From Stomoxys calcitrans (Eukaryota > Arthropoda > Insecta > Diptera > Muscidae): a stretch of 64,000 nt of DNA. Both the position numbers and the translations under genes were made by a program. The notes under the pieces were generated by a model. That model saw only the letters and a list, made by a program, of their open reading frames with translations, did not search any database and was not told the DNA's origin. The DNA lies in assembly GCF_963082655.1 (NCBI RefSeq), contig NC_081555.1:94070914-94134913 (forward strand). The letters are read 5' to 3'. Below, one piece after another: positions 34,931 to 45,838 of the stretch (its first letter is position 1; every line of letters starts with the position of its first letter).

Positions 34931-35760
34931 TAGGCGTTTAGCATGTGTTCTCTTGCGGGTAGTGTGCCATATCTATACACATCGGCATCTCGTATAATCT
35001 TCTCCAGCAGAATACTAAAGAGGTCACACGATAAACTGTCTCCTTGTCTGAAATCTCGTTTGATATTAAATGGTTCAGAGGGATTCTTTCCTATTCATAC
35101 TGAGGAACGTGTATCAGCAAGTGTCATCCTGCAGAGTCTTAATAATTTTGCAGGGATACCAAACTCAGACATGGCTTGAAATACCTTTGTAAAGTGGTAT
35201 CGAAAGCGGCTTTGTAGTCAACAGAGAGATGGTAGGTGTTGATTTGTCCTTCTCGGATCTTTTCCAGGATTTGGGGCAGTGTGAATATCTGGTCTAGGTT
35301 GTATATACCAGATCTGAAGCCGCATTGATAGGGCTCAATTATCTCATTGACTTTAGGTTTTAACCTTTCACACAGTATGCTCGAGAGTATCTTGTATGCG
35401 ATGGGGAGGGGACTTATTCCTCTGTAGTTGGCACATTCAGTCTTGTCACCTTTCTTGTGTACGGGACATAGTACGATGACGTTCCAATCATCGGGTATGC
35501 GTTCTTCTAGCCAGATTGTGCAGATAAGCTAATGCATACACCTTATCAGCGTGTCGCCTCCGGTCTTAAATAGTTTAGCGGGTAACCCGTCGGCTCCTGT
35601 TGCCTTGTTCTTCTTCAGTCGGGTCACTGCTACTTGGACCTCATTCTGACTAAAAGTTAAACATTCTATACCATCATCAGGGATTGGTTCTGCGGTATCC
35701 TCTTCGCCGCCAACGTTGGACACTAGCAGTTGGGTAAACTATTCTTTCCATATCTTCAAC
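34931..35760 (-). pseudogene. Non-LTR RT remnant (YADDID type), 5' and 3' truncated
   Basis: Minus frames include LKKNKATGADGLPAKLFK (near 35600-35650), CPVHKKGDKTECANYRGIS (near 35420-35470), PYQCGFRSG (near 35310-35340), FNIKR with RQGDSLSCDLF (near 35030-35070) and AYADDID (near 34915-34940). Frameshifts separate them. This is a different lineage from the LOA and jockey-like elements here; clade not determined. Confidence 0.65.
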
Positions 35761-35799
35761 AGTTACCAGATATCCTTCTTTGTCTCTGCAGGAGGATGT

Positions 35800-36640
35800 G
35801 CATGCACCAAAACCATTAACTCGCCTTGTCAACTACTCTGGTTTTACGGGGGAGGTCAGTTTCTTCAGGTGCAATGACAGGCGGTCGTTCTTCAAGGACT
35901 ACATTCACCCGGTAGCTATTAACCGCATCTGCTACCGTGTCTGCATGAATGTTGTCCAGACCTGCTAGATATGCCGCTTGATCTAGAGATGTTCTCATGT
36001 AACGCTGAACCTCGCACTATAGATCATGTAGATCTATTTTAAGGCTTCTGGGCGGTGGATATCTATCCACAAGATGATGATTTGGATGGTCTCTGCGATA
36101 ACAGCTCAAAAGGTATTGCCATTGGCAAGGAAGGCATTCTGGCAGATCTGAATATTATTCCACTGCGTGTCACAAAGCCGACGAAACCACACTGGCGCTG
36201 CATAACTTACCACAGACCGGCCAATTGATTTGTGCGTGGTCACCATGGTTTCTTTGTCTGCACCCTAAGTGCTGCCAGCATGTGACTTGAGGACCTTGTT
36301 TCTACTTTTGACCTTATCGCAAATTGCTGTGGCATGTGAAGAGAATGTTTAAGAGCTGTAAAATGTGATTCGAAGTATTTTGGGACACTTGATGGTCGGA
36401 ATCATTTCTCCATCGCCCATCACAGTTAGCTCAGTATTCACCTCACACGTATTTGTTGTGAACAATGTGGCTGAAGATTTGGTGGCAGATATCTTCAGAT
36501 TTCTTGCAGCGAAATATGAGGCAAGTTCGTTGAGGTAGACGTTCAACCTCTACCAAATCGCCTATAGTCTTAAATAGTTCAGCCGGCAACACATCGATTC
36601 CTGCTGCCTTGTTGTCCTTCAGTCGGTTTATTCAGTTTAT
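35800..36640 (-). pseudogene. Jockey-like non-LTR retrotransposon, RT thumb to C-terminus
   Basis: The minus frame at 36546-36349 has YLNELASYFAARNLKISATK and GEMIPTIKCPKIL. Next come SYAAPVWF (near 36190-36220), an IHRPEALK-type linker and NSYRVNVVLEERPPVIAPEE (35860-35930). At 36560-36640 is a short piece of another RT (LKDNKAA). The 3' tail is absent. Confidence 0.65.
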
Positions 36641-36652
36641 TGCACATTATTA

Positions 36653-36762
36653 TGTGGAGGTGGCGATCCTCATCAAGCTCCTGTAGGTGAGCAAGCTCGT
36701 TCTGGTCCAAAGAACTGATAGCCGCGGGAACATGGTGGCCATTGGTTATATAAAGGCTATCC
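36653..36762 (-). mobile_element. SINE-like family B fragment
   Basis: Only the 3' third: GGTGGCGATCCTCATCAAGC, AAAGAACTGATAGCCGCGGG and GGTGGCCATTGGTTA. No tail remains. Confidence 0.6.
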
Positions 36763-36847
36763 TGTGCATTTGCTAGTGTTCCCATCATGGAGTAGGTGTT
36801 CTCCTAGTCAGATTGTATAAACATTCTAATACAGGGGCCTCATCAAC

Positions 36848-37027
36848 GTGTCGCCTCTAGTCATAACGCTGGAACGCCCCGATTCGAATCTTGGCGTGAC
36901 CAATAGGAAAAGTTTTTTGGCTGTGGTTTTCCCCTTCCAAAAGCTGGCGACATTTGTGAGGTACTATGGCATGTTAAAACTTCTCTCCAAAAAGGTGCCG
37001 CACTGCAGTACGCCGTTCGGACTCGGC
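36848..37027 (+). mobile_element. tRNA-derived SINE (family D), copy 4
   Basis: Box B side GATTCGAATC at about 36880, then GGCGTGACCA and the body GGCGACATTTGTGAGGTACT and GCCGTTCGGACTCGGCTAT. It is cut at 37027, where another copy starts inside its tRNA-like head. Confidence 0.75.
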
Positions 37028-37275
37028 TATGCCCGCCTATGATGCTGGAACGCACGGGTTCGAATCCTGGCGTGACCATCAGAAGAAGTTTTTTGGCGAT
37101 GGTTTTCCCCTTCTAATGCTGGCGACATTTGTGAGGTACTATCACCATGTAAAAACTTCTCTCCAAAGAGGTGCCGCCCTGCCTTACGCCGTTCGGACTC
37201 AGCTATTGTATAAAAAGGAGTCTTAAAACTTGAATCGGACTGCACTCATTGATATGTGAGAAGTTTGCCCTTGTA
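37028..37275 (+). mobile_element. tRNA-derived SINE (family D), copy 5, tandem to copy 4
   Basis: Starts within the head (TGCCCGCCTATGATGCTGG), box B GGTTCGAATCC at about 37057, body as above, extending to GATATGTGAGAAGTTTGCCC. With copy 4 it forms a head-to-tail dimer of the same subtype (GGCGTGACC rather than GGCGAGACC). Confidence 0.75.
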
Positions 37276-37975
37276 TTTGTCCTCTTTAGCTAACCCCTTC
37301 AATTGTGAAACATGTCAAACTACCGTCATAAGCGTCTAATCACTGTGTCTGTTGTATGGGGACGTCATTCCATTTAGAAAAAATATCCATAAAAATGCAA
37401 AGTTTTTCCAAGTACTTGAGTGCCAAACACACACATCACTTTGGCACTTTAGTGAAAGACTTACAAGATGAGAGATTTTTAAGCAAACAGGTATTCATTA
37501 ATATTTGGTACAACCCCCCCCCTACAACTTACATGTGTTTTTGTTTTTGTGTATTACCGATGGAGATCAATATTTGCATATCGTATTATAACTTTAGTGC
37601 CCGCTACATTTTATATTAATTGAGTGTTTTGTGTTTTGCATTCCAAGTTAATGTATTTCCGCAATCAACTATGGCAACACTGTCAAGAATACCTATCGCT
37701 TATTTGAATCTGAATGTTAACAAACAAATTTTGAAGTATACGCATAGACTTCTGCTACCTGTGTGTCTATGGGGATAGTGATTTCATTTTCAAGGAGCAT
37801 AAGTTCTGCAAGCGCCGTATAGAAAAGGAAATGGAAGGATAAGCCGCTCTTTAAGTGAGCTGCTGCCAAATCTTCTCATAAGCTGAGGAAGACACACTGG
37901 ATGTCTACTGCGGCTATCCGGTCGATGCATGTGGTGGCTGTATAATTAACGTGACCATACCAATTTGACCAATTT
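37276..37975. other. Unassigned intergenic DNA
   Basis: No gene or repeat recognised. Confidence 0.35.
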
Positions 37976-38279
37976 GAGGCCACCGTAGCAGAGGTTAGCA
38001 TGTCCGCCTATGACGCTGAACGCCTGGATTCGAATCCTGGCGAGACCATCAGAAAACATTTTCAGCGGTGGTTTGCCCCTCCTTATGCTGGCAACATTTG
38101 TGAGGTAATATGCTATGTAAAACTTCTCTCCAAAGAGGTGTCGCACTGCGGCACGCCGTTCGGACTCGGCTATAAAAAGATGGCCCCTTATCATTGAGCT
38201 TAAACTTGAATCGCACTGCACTCATTGAAAGGTGAGAAGTTTGGCCCTGTTCCTTAGTGGAATGTTCATGGGTAATATT
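37976..38279 (+). mobile_element. tRNA-derived SINE (family D), copy 6, full length
   Basis: GAGGCCACCGTAGCAGAGGT, TTAGCATGTCCGCC, box B GATTCGAATCC, GGCGAGACCATCAG, then the full body through GCACTCATTGA to the ATGTTCATGGG end. The best copy for defining the family (~300 bp). Confidence 0.85.
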
Positions 38280-38394
38280 TGTTTATACCAATTTGACAAT
38301 TTTCTGGGATTTCCAAACTTGCTGCTACAAAGCCGCCATCGGCAGTTCTATAGGTTCGAAGGTGTTAAAAAGCCATGCCTACGTTTAGTGTCAA

Positions 38395-38720
38395 TTGTGG
38401 CTCCTTCAAGAAACCAATGGCCAACATCCGCTTGTGTTTCCAGGTAAGAGGCGGCTGGAGGCGAATGTTGGATCTGGACGATATTCAACAAAAAGATGAA
38501 GAGGTCTAGTAAGCTTCTCGTGACAGCAATGAACCCCACACAGATTTGACCTCAATGTGGCAGACTGCGTGGTGCTCACAGCTATTTCGTGCCGGGGTTA
38601 ATTAACATCGTCAGGTGCTATGGGTGGCGGTTGGTCTCCGCGAACGGCTTTCACTCGATAGCTGTTCACCGTCTCCGCTATCGTATTCTCGTGAAAGTTA
38701 TCCAGACCTCTGCATCCTCC
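38395..38720 (-). mobile_element. Composite: family B SINE fragment joined to a LINE fragment
   Basis: Family B pieces (AAGAAACCAATGGCCAACAT; CACACAGATTTGACC; GTGGTGCTCACAGC) are followed at 38600-38710 by minus-strand jockey-like pol with VNSYRVKAV and IAPDDVN. The first piece recurs at 38800-38890, a local duplication. Confidence 0.5.
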
Positions 38721-38879
38721 TCTCTTTATTTTTTCCACTTTGCTATGCAAATTTGAACATTCCACTAAGGAACAGGGTCACCGTAGCACAATAGTGGCTC
38801 CTTCAAGAAACCAATGGCCAACATCCGCGCGTGTTTCCAGGTTAGAGGCGGCTGGAGCCTAATGTTGGATCTGGACGAA

Positions 38880-39826
38880 ATTCAACAAAAAGATGAAGAG
38901 GTCTATCAATTTTGATGAAATTTGAAGCAGTGAGTTTTGATGGACTACTACACCTTTGTGTTTAATATCGTCCAGATCGGACCTTAATTGTAGAGGTCTA
39001 TCAAAAATTACATTTTTAAATTTCATCAAAATCGGATGAAAAGTGCTCTATATCGGCAAATCGGTCTATAAGGCAGCTATAATCAAATAAGGTCTCATCT
39101 AGACGATATTCAATAAAGTGGCACTGTTTCAAATGAAAAGTACGAATTTTATGGGCTCAATACTCTATATCGGGAGATCGGTCTATATGGCAGCTATATC
39201 CAAAAATAATCCGATCTGGACCATATTTAACAAGAAAGGGCAGGGATCTACCAAAACTCACTGTGCCAAATTTCATCATCGGATGAAAAATACTCCTCTT
39301 TTGAGCTCAATACTCTATATCGGAGGAACGGTATATATGGCAGCTATATCTAAATATGATCCGATTTGGACCACATTCAACAAAAAGGTGTAGAAGTCTA
39401 CCAGAACTCAATGTGCCAAATTTCATCGAAATCGTTTGAAAATTTCACTTTTTGTAGGCTCAATTCGCTGTATCGGGAGTTCGGTCTATATGTCAGCTAT
39501 ATCCAAATATTGTCTATTATAGATCTGGACTACATTTAATAGGAATGGGTAGGGGTCTATCAGAACTCATTGTGCCAATTTTCACTGAAATCGGGTAATA
39601 AATGGACCTTTTATGGCCTTAATATCCTATTTCGGGAGATTGGGCGGTGGATCTATAGGACAGCTATATTCAAAAATGGTCCGTCCTGCACCACACTTCA
39701 CAGAAATGGGTAAGGGTCTATCAGAATTCACTGTGCCAAATTTCATCGAAATTGGATGAAAAATGACCAATTTATTGCCTCACGACTGTCTCAAGCCTGG
39801 CGATCGGTCTGTATAGAGGGGTTATA
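38880..39826 (+). repeat. Family A-prime tandem-unit array
   Basis: About six units of 130-160 bp with CTGTGCCAAATTTCATCGAA, ATCGGATGAAAAAT, CAATACTCTATATCGGGAG, TATATGGCAGCTATATCCAA and GATCTGGACCATATTTAACA. Related in design to family A but a distinct sequence; a reverse-orientation array lies at 46.9-48.1 kb. Confidence 0.7.
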
Positions 39827-40423
39827 AAGGGTGATTTTTTTGAGGTTAGGATTTTCATGCATTAGTATTTGACAGATCACGTGGGATTTCAGACATGGTG
39901 TCAAAGAGAAAGATGCTCAGTATGCTTTGACATTTCATCATGAATAGACTTACTAACGAGCAACGCTTGCAAATCATTGAATTTTATTACCAAAATCAGT
40001 GTTCGGTTCGAAATTTTGACAAATTTTGTTCAGCGATGAGGCTCATTTCTGGTTGAATGGCTACGTAAATAAGCAAAACTGCCGCATTTGGAGTGAAGAG
40101 CAACCAGAAGCCGTTCAAGAACTGCCCATGCATCCCGAAAAATGCACTGTTTGGTGTGGTTTGTACGCTGGTGGAATCATTGGACCGTATTTTTTCAAAG
40201 ATGCTGTTGGACGCAACGTTACGGTGAATGAACACATTTCGAACCGAACACTGATTTTGGTAATAAAATTCAATGATTTGCAAGCGTTGCTCGTTAGTAA
40301 GTCTATTCATGATGAAATGTCAAAGCATACTGAGCATCTTTCTCTTTGACACCATGTCTGAAATCCCACGTGATCTGTCAAATACTAATGCATGAAAATC
40401 CTAACCTCAAAAAAATCACCCTT
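39827..40423 (+). mobile_element. Tc1/mariner-type element with 188-bp inverted ends and a partial transposase
   Basis: Flanked by TA on both sides. The left arm 39827-40014 and right arm 40236-40423 are inverted copies that look identical by eye. Each arm carries the transposase start codon and N-terminal helix-turn-helix codons (MNRLTNEQRLQIIEFYYQ, starting at 39942 on the plus strand). The centre 40015-40235 encodes one block of the DDE core (FSDEAHFWLNGYVNKQ, with the second catalytic Asp), in plus orientation. Most of the catalytic region is deleted and the C-terminus is replaced by the inverted N-terminal copy, so it is non-autonomous. Confidence 0.85.
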
Positions 40424-40699
40424 TATAAATAAATTCCGATTTTATGAGATCAAAAGGTCAAGTTTATATACAAAGAATACGAAATCATCGAAAATTGTTT
40501 TGGAAAATGTTTTTATACCCAAGATATCTGCAAAATTATAAATACCTAATTTTTGGGTATATATGGGCAAATACCCGGGTATTTACCCAATTTACCTGGT
40601 AAATACCTTTTGGGTATTTACCCATCGCCCATCTCTAAACATAACCCATGCGGTTGGGGCACTGGACTGGCAACCCGCACCCGGAAAACTATAAGGATT

Positions 40700-41455
40700 A
40701 CTCTAAGCAACAAGTAAAAGAGTGCTAAGTTCAGCCAGGCCGAATCTTGTATACCCTCCACCATGGATCACATTTGTCGAGTTCTTTGCCCGTTATCTTT
40801 TTTAAGCAAACAAAGAATAATGGATAAGAATTGCTATGTTATTGGGGCTATATCAAATTATGGGCGAATTCGGACCATAAATCAACTGAATGTTGGAGAC
40901 CATAATAGAAGTCATTTTGTAAAATTTCAGCCAATTCAGATAAGAATTGCGCCCTTTAGGGGCTTAAGAAGTAAAAGAGAGGCAGATTGGCTAATATGGA
41001 AGTTGTATTAGACTATAGACATATTCCGACCATATTTGACACGTATGTTGAAGGTCATGGGAGAAGCCGTTGTACAACATTTCAAACAAATCGGATAAGA
41101 AATTCACACTCTAGAGACTTGAGAAGTGTAATCGGGAGATCGGTATATATAGGAGCTATATCAGGTTATGAACCGATTTAGACCGTACTTGGCATAGTTG
41201 TTGCAAGACAAAATAAAATGCAAAATTTCAGGCAATTCCGATAATAATTGAGCCCCCTAGAAGCTCAAGAAGTCAAGTTACTAGATTGGTTTATATGGCA
41301 GCTATATCAGGTTAAGAACCGATTTTAACCATACTGATCTCAAAATCTCAAAACGACACATGCAAAATTTCTGCCAAATCGGATAAGAATTGCGCCCTCT
41401 ACTGACTCGAGAGGGCCCTCTACCAAAATCGATTTATACGGCAGCCAGGGAGGTA
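40700..41455 (+). repeat. Family A tandem-unit element
   Basis: Opens with GTGCTAAGTTCAGCCAGGCC and ATACCCTCCACCATGG (about 40750), then four units with GACCATATTTGACACGTATG, TTTCAGCCAATTCAG and GGCTTAAGAAGT. The right terminus is missing; it stops at an unrelated G-rich stretch. Confidence 0.7.
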
Positions 41456-41788
41456 GCTAGGGGGGGGGACCTCGAGACCGAGCCCCACCACCCAAAAACT
41501 TTAAACTAAATTTTTTTAAAACAAAAAATTTCAGCAACATTTTTTAAAATGACAAATTGTCATATTTATAATATTCTACAAAGACAACATTTTGCTGAGG
41601 CTAGGGCCGCCTTAAACATTCTCTAAAGACAAAACTTTAGCAAGGGACGAATAACAACATTTTCCAAAAAATTTTTCCATAGACAACCCATTACGCCTGA
41701 CCCTCGATTCTGTTGCCGATTTTCGACAAACCAACTTTCCACCAAAACATGACGGGAAAATTGTTGTTACTGGTTTCAGTTGTCCAGG
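41456..41788. other. Unassigned DNA between repeats
   Basis: G-run, AT-rich and ACAACATTTT motifs; no gene. Could be a remnant of another element. Confidence 0.35.
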
Positions 41789-41843
41789 AAGCCACTGTAG
41801 CCCAGAGGTTAGCATGTCCGCCTATGACGTTAAACGCCTGGGT
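41789..41843 (+). mobile_element. tRNA-derived SINE (family D), head fragment
   Basis: GAAGCCACTGTAGCCCAGAG, GTTAGCATGTCCGCC and CGCCTGGGT, breaking off inside box B and joining family A sequence. Confidence 0.7.
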
Positions 41844-41844
41844 A

Positions 41845-42780
41845 CTTGGCGCAGTTGTTGAGAGTCACAACAGAACACTATAGGCAAAATTTCAGCCAAA
41901 TCGGATAAAATTCGCGGCTTGTTAGGGCTCAAGAAGTCAAATCGGGACATCGGTTTATATGGGGGCTATATAAGTTTATTGACCGATTTGGACCGTATTT
42001 GGCACAGTTGTTGGGAGTCATAACAAAACACTAAATGCACAACTTTAGCCAAATCGAAAAAAAATTGCCACTTCCAGGGGCTCAAGAAGTCAAATCGGGA
42101 GATCGGTTTATATGGGACCTATATCAAGTTATACACAGATTTATACCGTACTTGGCACAGTTCTTGGAAGTCATAACAGAACACCATGTACAAAATTTCA
42201 GCCTAATCGGATGAAAATTGTGGCTCCCAGAGGCTCAAGAAATCAAATCGGGAGATCGGTTTATATGGGAGCTATATCAGGTTATAGGACGATTTAAACC
42301 GTACTTAGCACTGTTGTTGGGAGTCATTACAGAATAATATGTTAAAAATTTTAGCCAATCGGACAAAACTTGCCCCTTCCAGGGGCTCAAGAAGTCAAAT
42401 TGGGAGATCGGTTTATATGGGACCTATATCAAGTTATACACATATTTAAACCGTACTTGACACAGTTTTCATAACAGAACACCTTGTACGAAATTTCAGC
42501 CAAATCGGATGAAAACTGCGGCTTCCAGGGGCTCAAGAAGTTAAATCGGGAGATTGGTTTAAATGGGAGCTATATCAGATTAAAGACCGATTTGTACTGT
42601 ACTCGGCTCCCTTGTTGCGAGTCATAACATAATACTATGTGCAAAATTTCAACCAAATCGGACAAAAATTGCGGCTCCCAGAGGCTCAAGAAGTTAAATC
42701 GGGAGATGGGTTTATATGGGAGCTATATCTAAATCTGAACCGATATAGCCCATTCGCAATCCCCAACGACCTACGCCAAT
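41845..42780 (+). repeat. Family A tandem-unit element, inner part
   Basis: Five or six units with GGGAGATCGGTTTATATGGG, AGCTATATCAGGTTATA, GTACTTGGCACAGTTGTT and AAATTTCAGCCAAATCGGA. Both outer ends are absent; it ends at the LOA 3' UTR. Confidence 0.7.
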
Positions 42781-42782
42781 AG

Positions 42783-44390
42783 TAGGTTAGGTTGAAAGCA
42801 GGGTGCAGATATTAATGCGCCCCATGCCATTATGGACATACAACTAAGCCAGTAATCGGCTTGTTGTGCGCTCTAAAAACCATAAAGTAACCTCTAAAAA
42901 GAAAATTTTAAGTTAGGAATTCCGTGCTACCTACAAAATCCTTCATTGTTTTCAATACCACTCCCCTAAGTTGGTTCATGTCTGTTATTGTGTCTTCACC
43001 TAAGTGCCGGTATCTGTTAGACACGAAAGCCGGGTAGTGACAAAGGAAATGCTTCAACGTCTCATCATCTTCCCCGCATGCCCAACACATGACAACACTT
43101 GCCGCACCAATTTTACATAAGTGAGCTCGTAGTCCTATGTGTCCCGTTATGATACCAATAGCTATATTGACCTCCTTCTTACTTTTTTTATCATAAACAA
43201 TGGGAGTACCCTAATAAATTATTCTACAAAAAATAATCGTAAACAATTAAAATCGTGTTAAGTTCGGCCGTAATAGCCTCGTCTTCTCAAGATCTGGATC
43301 CCCCCATAGGATTTTTGCCGTCCTACCGACCTTTTTGATGTTCCACAATGTTGCATGCTCATTCGTCACCCACTCCCTTAACTCGGTCTGCGTCGACCCG
43401 AAAGTCTTCGGGTTAACCATGTTTATTGACGGCATTCGTCGTCTGCCCTTTCATTTCCCCTTTCTCCGTTATGGCCCGGCACCCAAACGATGCGGATTTT
43501 CCCATCCTCAGAGAAGGCGTTAATCTCCTTCTTACGCTGCAAGACTGTTCGTGACTTTACCATCCTGGTTGTAATCGCCCTTATGGCAAGTTTAATGTCG
43601 GTAAAGATGTTCACACTCTACGCCCTCGCGTTAGTACCACACCACTTCACGCATTCCTTGATCGCCCGGATCTCCGCCTGCAGGACCGTATTATGGTCAG
43701 GCAGTCTAAAACAGATCTCAGTTCCTGGATTCTCAATGTATATCCCCAGGCCCACTCTGTCCTCTAGCTTTGATCCATCCAGATGGCAATACTAGGGTTT
43801 CGTCAATCCAAGACTGTGCCGATGGCAGCAGTGCCTCGCACTCGACTTCAAGGTTCATCTCAGGCATCCGATCGGAAACCTTTTCCCTTCCTTCCAGGTT
43901 TCCTATTGTCGCCTCGATTATACCGATGGGGGTTTTGCCATCCTCGGAGAAGGCGTTAATCTCTTCTTACACTGCAAGACTGTTTGTGATCTTACCGTCC
44001 TGGTTGTTATTGTCCTTATGGCAATTTTACTGTCGGTAAAGATGTTCACACTCTACGCGTTAGCACCACACCACTCCACGCATTCCTTGATCGCCCGGAT
44101 CTCCGCCTGCAGGACCGTATTATGGTCAGGCAGTCAAAAACAGATCTCAGTCCCTGGGTTCTCAATGTAAACCACCAGGCCCACTCTATTATCTAGCTTT
44201 GATCCATCCGTGTAACATGATCATCCAGATGGAAGGACCGTATTATGGTCAGGCAGTCAAAAACAGATCTCAGTCCCTGGGTTCTCAATGTAAACCCCCA
44301 GGCCCACTCTGTTCTCTAGCTTTGATCCATCGGTGTAACATGATCTTCCAGATGGCAATCATCCCATCGCTTTAAGTCTCATAGCGATGG
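42783..44390 (-). pseudogene. LOA-like element 3' half with internal duplications
   Basis: The minus strand reads RNase H (FTDIKLAIRAITT, INAFSEDGKIRIVWVPGHNG) and a Cys/His end (MCWACGEDDETLKHFLCHYP, 43090-43030), then a 3' UTR to 42783. An ~80-bp foreign insert lies at about 43190-43270. The RNase H block is repeated: 43500-43800, 43930-44240 and 44235-44350 carry the same AGGACCGTATTATGGTCAGG sequence. Decayed. Confidence 0.7.
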
Positions 44391-45529
44391 GAGAATGGAT
44401 TTTATTAAGTTGCAGCAATCTTTAATCCATTTCTATTTTTGTATTGAATTAAGGAACTAATATCGTTAATTCAAGTTTGCTTATCCTTGGGTTTTAAATG
44501 CAAAAAACCTTGATTTTAGAATTCATTTCTTTGTTTTAAGGATTCATGATTTTTTATTTAAAACGTCGTCTACTTGGTGTATATCCACACCAGGATATGC
44601 TAGGACGCAATCCTTGTTTATAAGTTGCATATCTTTGGCTCGAAATGATTACCAAAATCCTAAAATTAAGGACAAAATCTTTAAGTTTGAGTAAACTTTT
44701 TTTGAGTGTAATGTCTACAAATAGGTTATTGACCTAAACAGGTCCACCAGAAGCTGACATATTTCCGCGGTTTGATTGAAATTTGCCATGTTTAGGCCAT
44801 AGGTAAACTTCAACATCCATATCACATACGGATATGCCATTTTGAATTCCTAAGCATATACAAGTCTTAATTTTTATTCGATTGTGTGGAGATTTGGTAC
44901 TTCGTTTTACACTAATAGCCTCCAAAATCCACTCAGAATAGAAAACCAATAGGTTCGATAAGACGTCAGAAGCCTCTTTAATTGACGATTTGATTCTTCA
45001 AAAGTAACCTCGAGTGTGTAGCAAAGTTCTTTACATTTTTTGAGCAAGATCGCTGGTGATGGGTATCCAAAATTCGGCCTGACCATATTCAGTGCGTTTT
45101 CATTTGTTTTAATTTAATAAATGCACAATTGTTAAATAATATAATGCGGGTGATATAAAATATATTATAATAAGTTTATTAACATTAAGTAATGTTAATA
45201 AACTTATTATATAATTTAAAATAAATTTTGATCAACAGCATCATTTGTGCGATTACTTTTAAAGCACCCGTCTGATGTTGTTGGGACAAAAAACGTTAGT
45301 GATTTATTATTTGTTGAAATATAAAAACCGTTATCAAAAATTAATGTTGATAGAATTTAAACAATAACACAGAAGACATTAGGCACATATTTGGCATAGC
45401 AAAGATTTATGCCCACAACAAGTCTTAGATCTAAAAGAAGTTGTCTTATGCTAAGTTAGATTGTAGAGTGTTATCCTGCAATCAGACTCATTTAGAGATT
45501 TTAGTCCATTGTGATAGCAAGACGCGTGG
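44391..45529. other. Unassigned DNA with a perfect palindrome
   Basis: No gene recognised. It holds the perfect inverted repeat at 45166-45211 in an otherwise AT-rich stretch. Confidence 0.4.
45166..45211. repeat. Perfect 22-bp inverted repeat with 2-base spacer
   Basis: Arms 45166-45187 (TATAATAAGTTTATTAACAT plus TA) and 45190-45211 are exact reverse complements around AG. Confidence 0.95.
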
Positions 45530-45838
45530 TAACTATGAGCACCACACAGGCTGGAACTTGTGTGGTGTCCATCGTTACCATGGGAAACTTAGCTGAAAGC
45601 TACCGGGTGCTTCCACAGGTTGCGGATGGTTGAATGCTCCGTGCTAATGCGGAGTAGCTGCAAATGCGGCCGCCGGCAGTCATCGATTTTCGAGAGGAGA
45701 GTCTCAGTGAGGAGTCAGGCGGCCCTGACTCTAACTTAAATACAGAGTGCCAATGATACTCGAGATGACAAGTCGAGTTATTGGCGCCTTCAAACAACCA
45801 ATGGCCAACATCAGCGTCTGTTCCCAGGTTAGGGGCCA
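45530..45838 (+). mobile_element. SINE-like family B copy, 3' truncated
   Basis: GAGCACCACACAGGCTGGAA, ATGCGGAGTAGCTGCAAATG, AGTCTCAGTGAGGAGTCAGG and GAGTTATTGGCGCCTTC, ending with GTTCCCAGGTTAGGGG where family A begins. Subgroup with the 17.3 kb copy (CTCGAGATGACAAG). Confidence 0.65.

Noticed and set aside
37976..38060. tRNA gene
   Set aside because: The A-box/B-box head is followed by a ~220-bp body and repeated eight times with the same body, so it is a tRNA-derived SINE, not a tRNA gene; the acceptor stem does not close.
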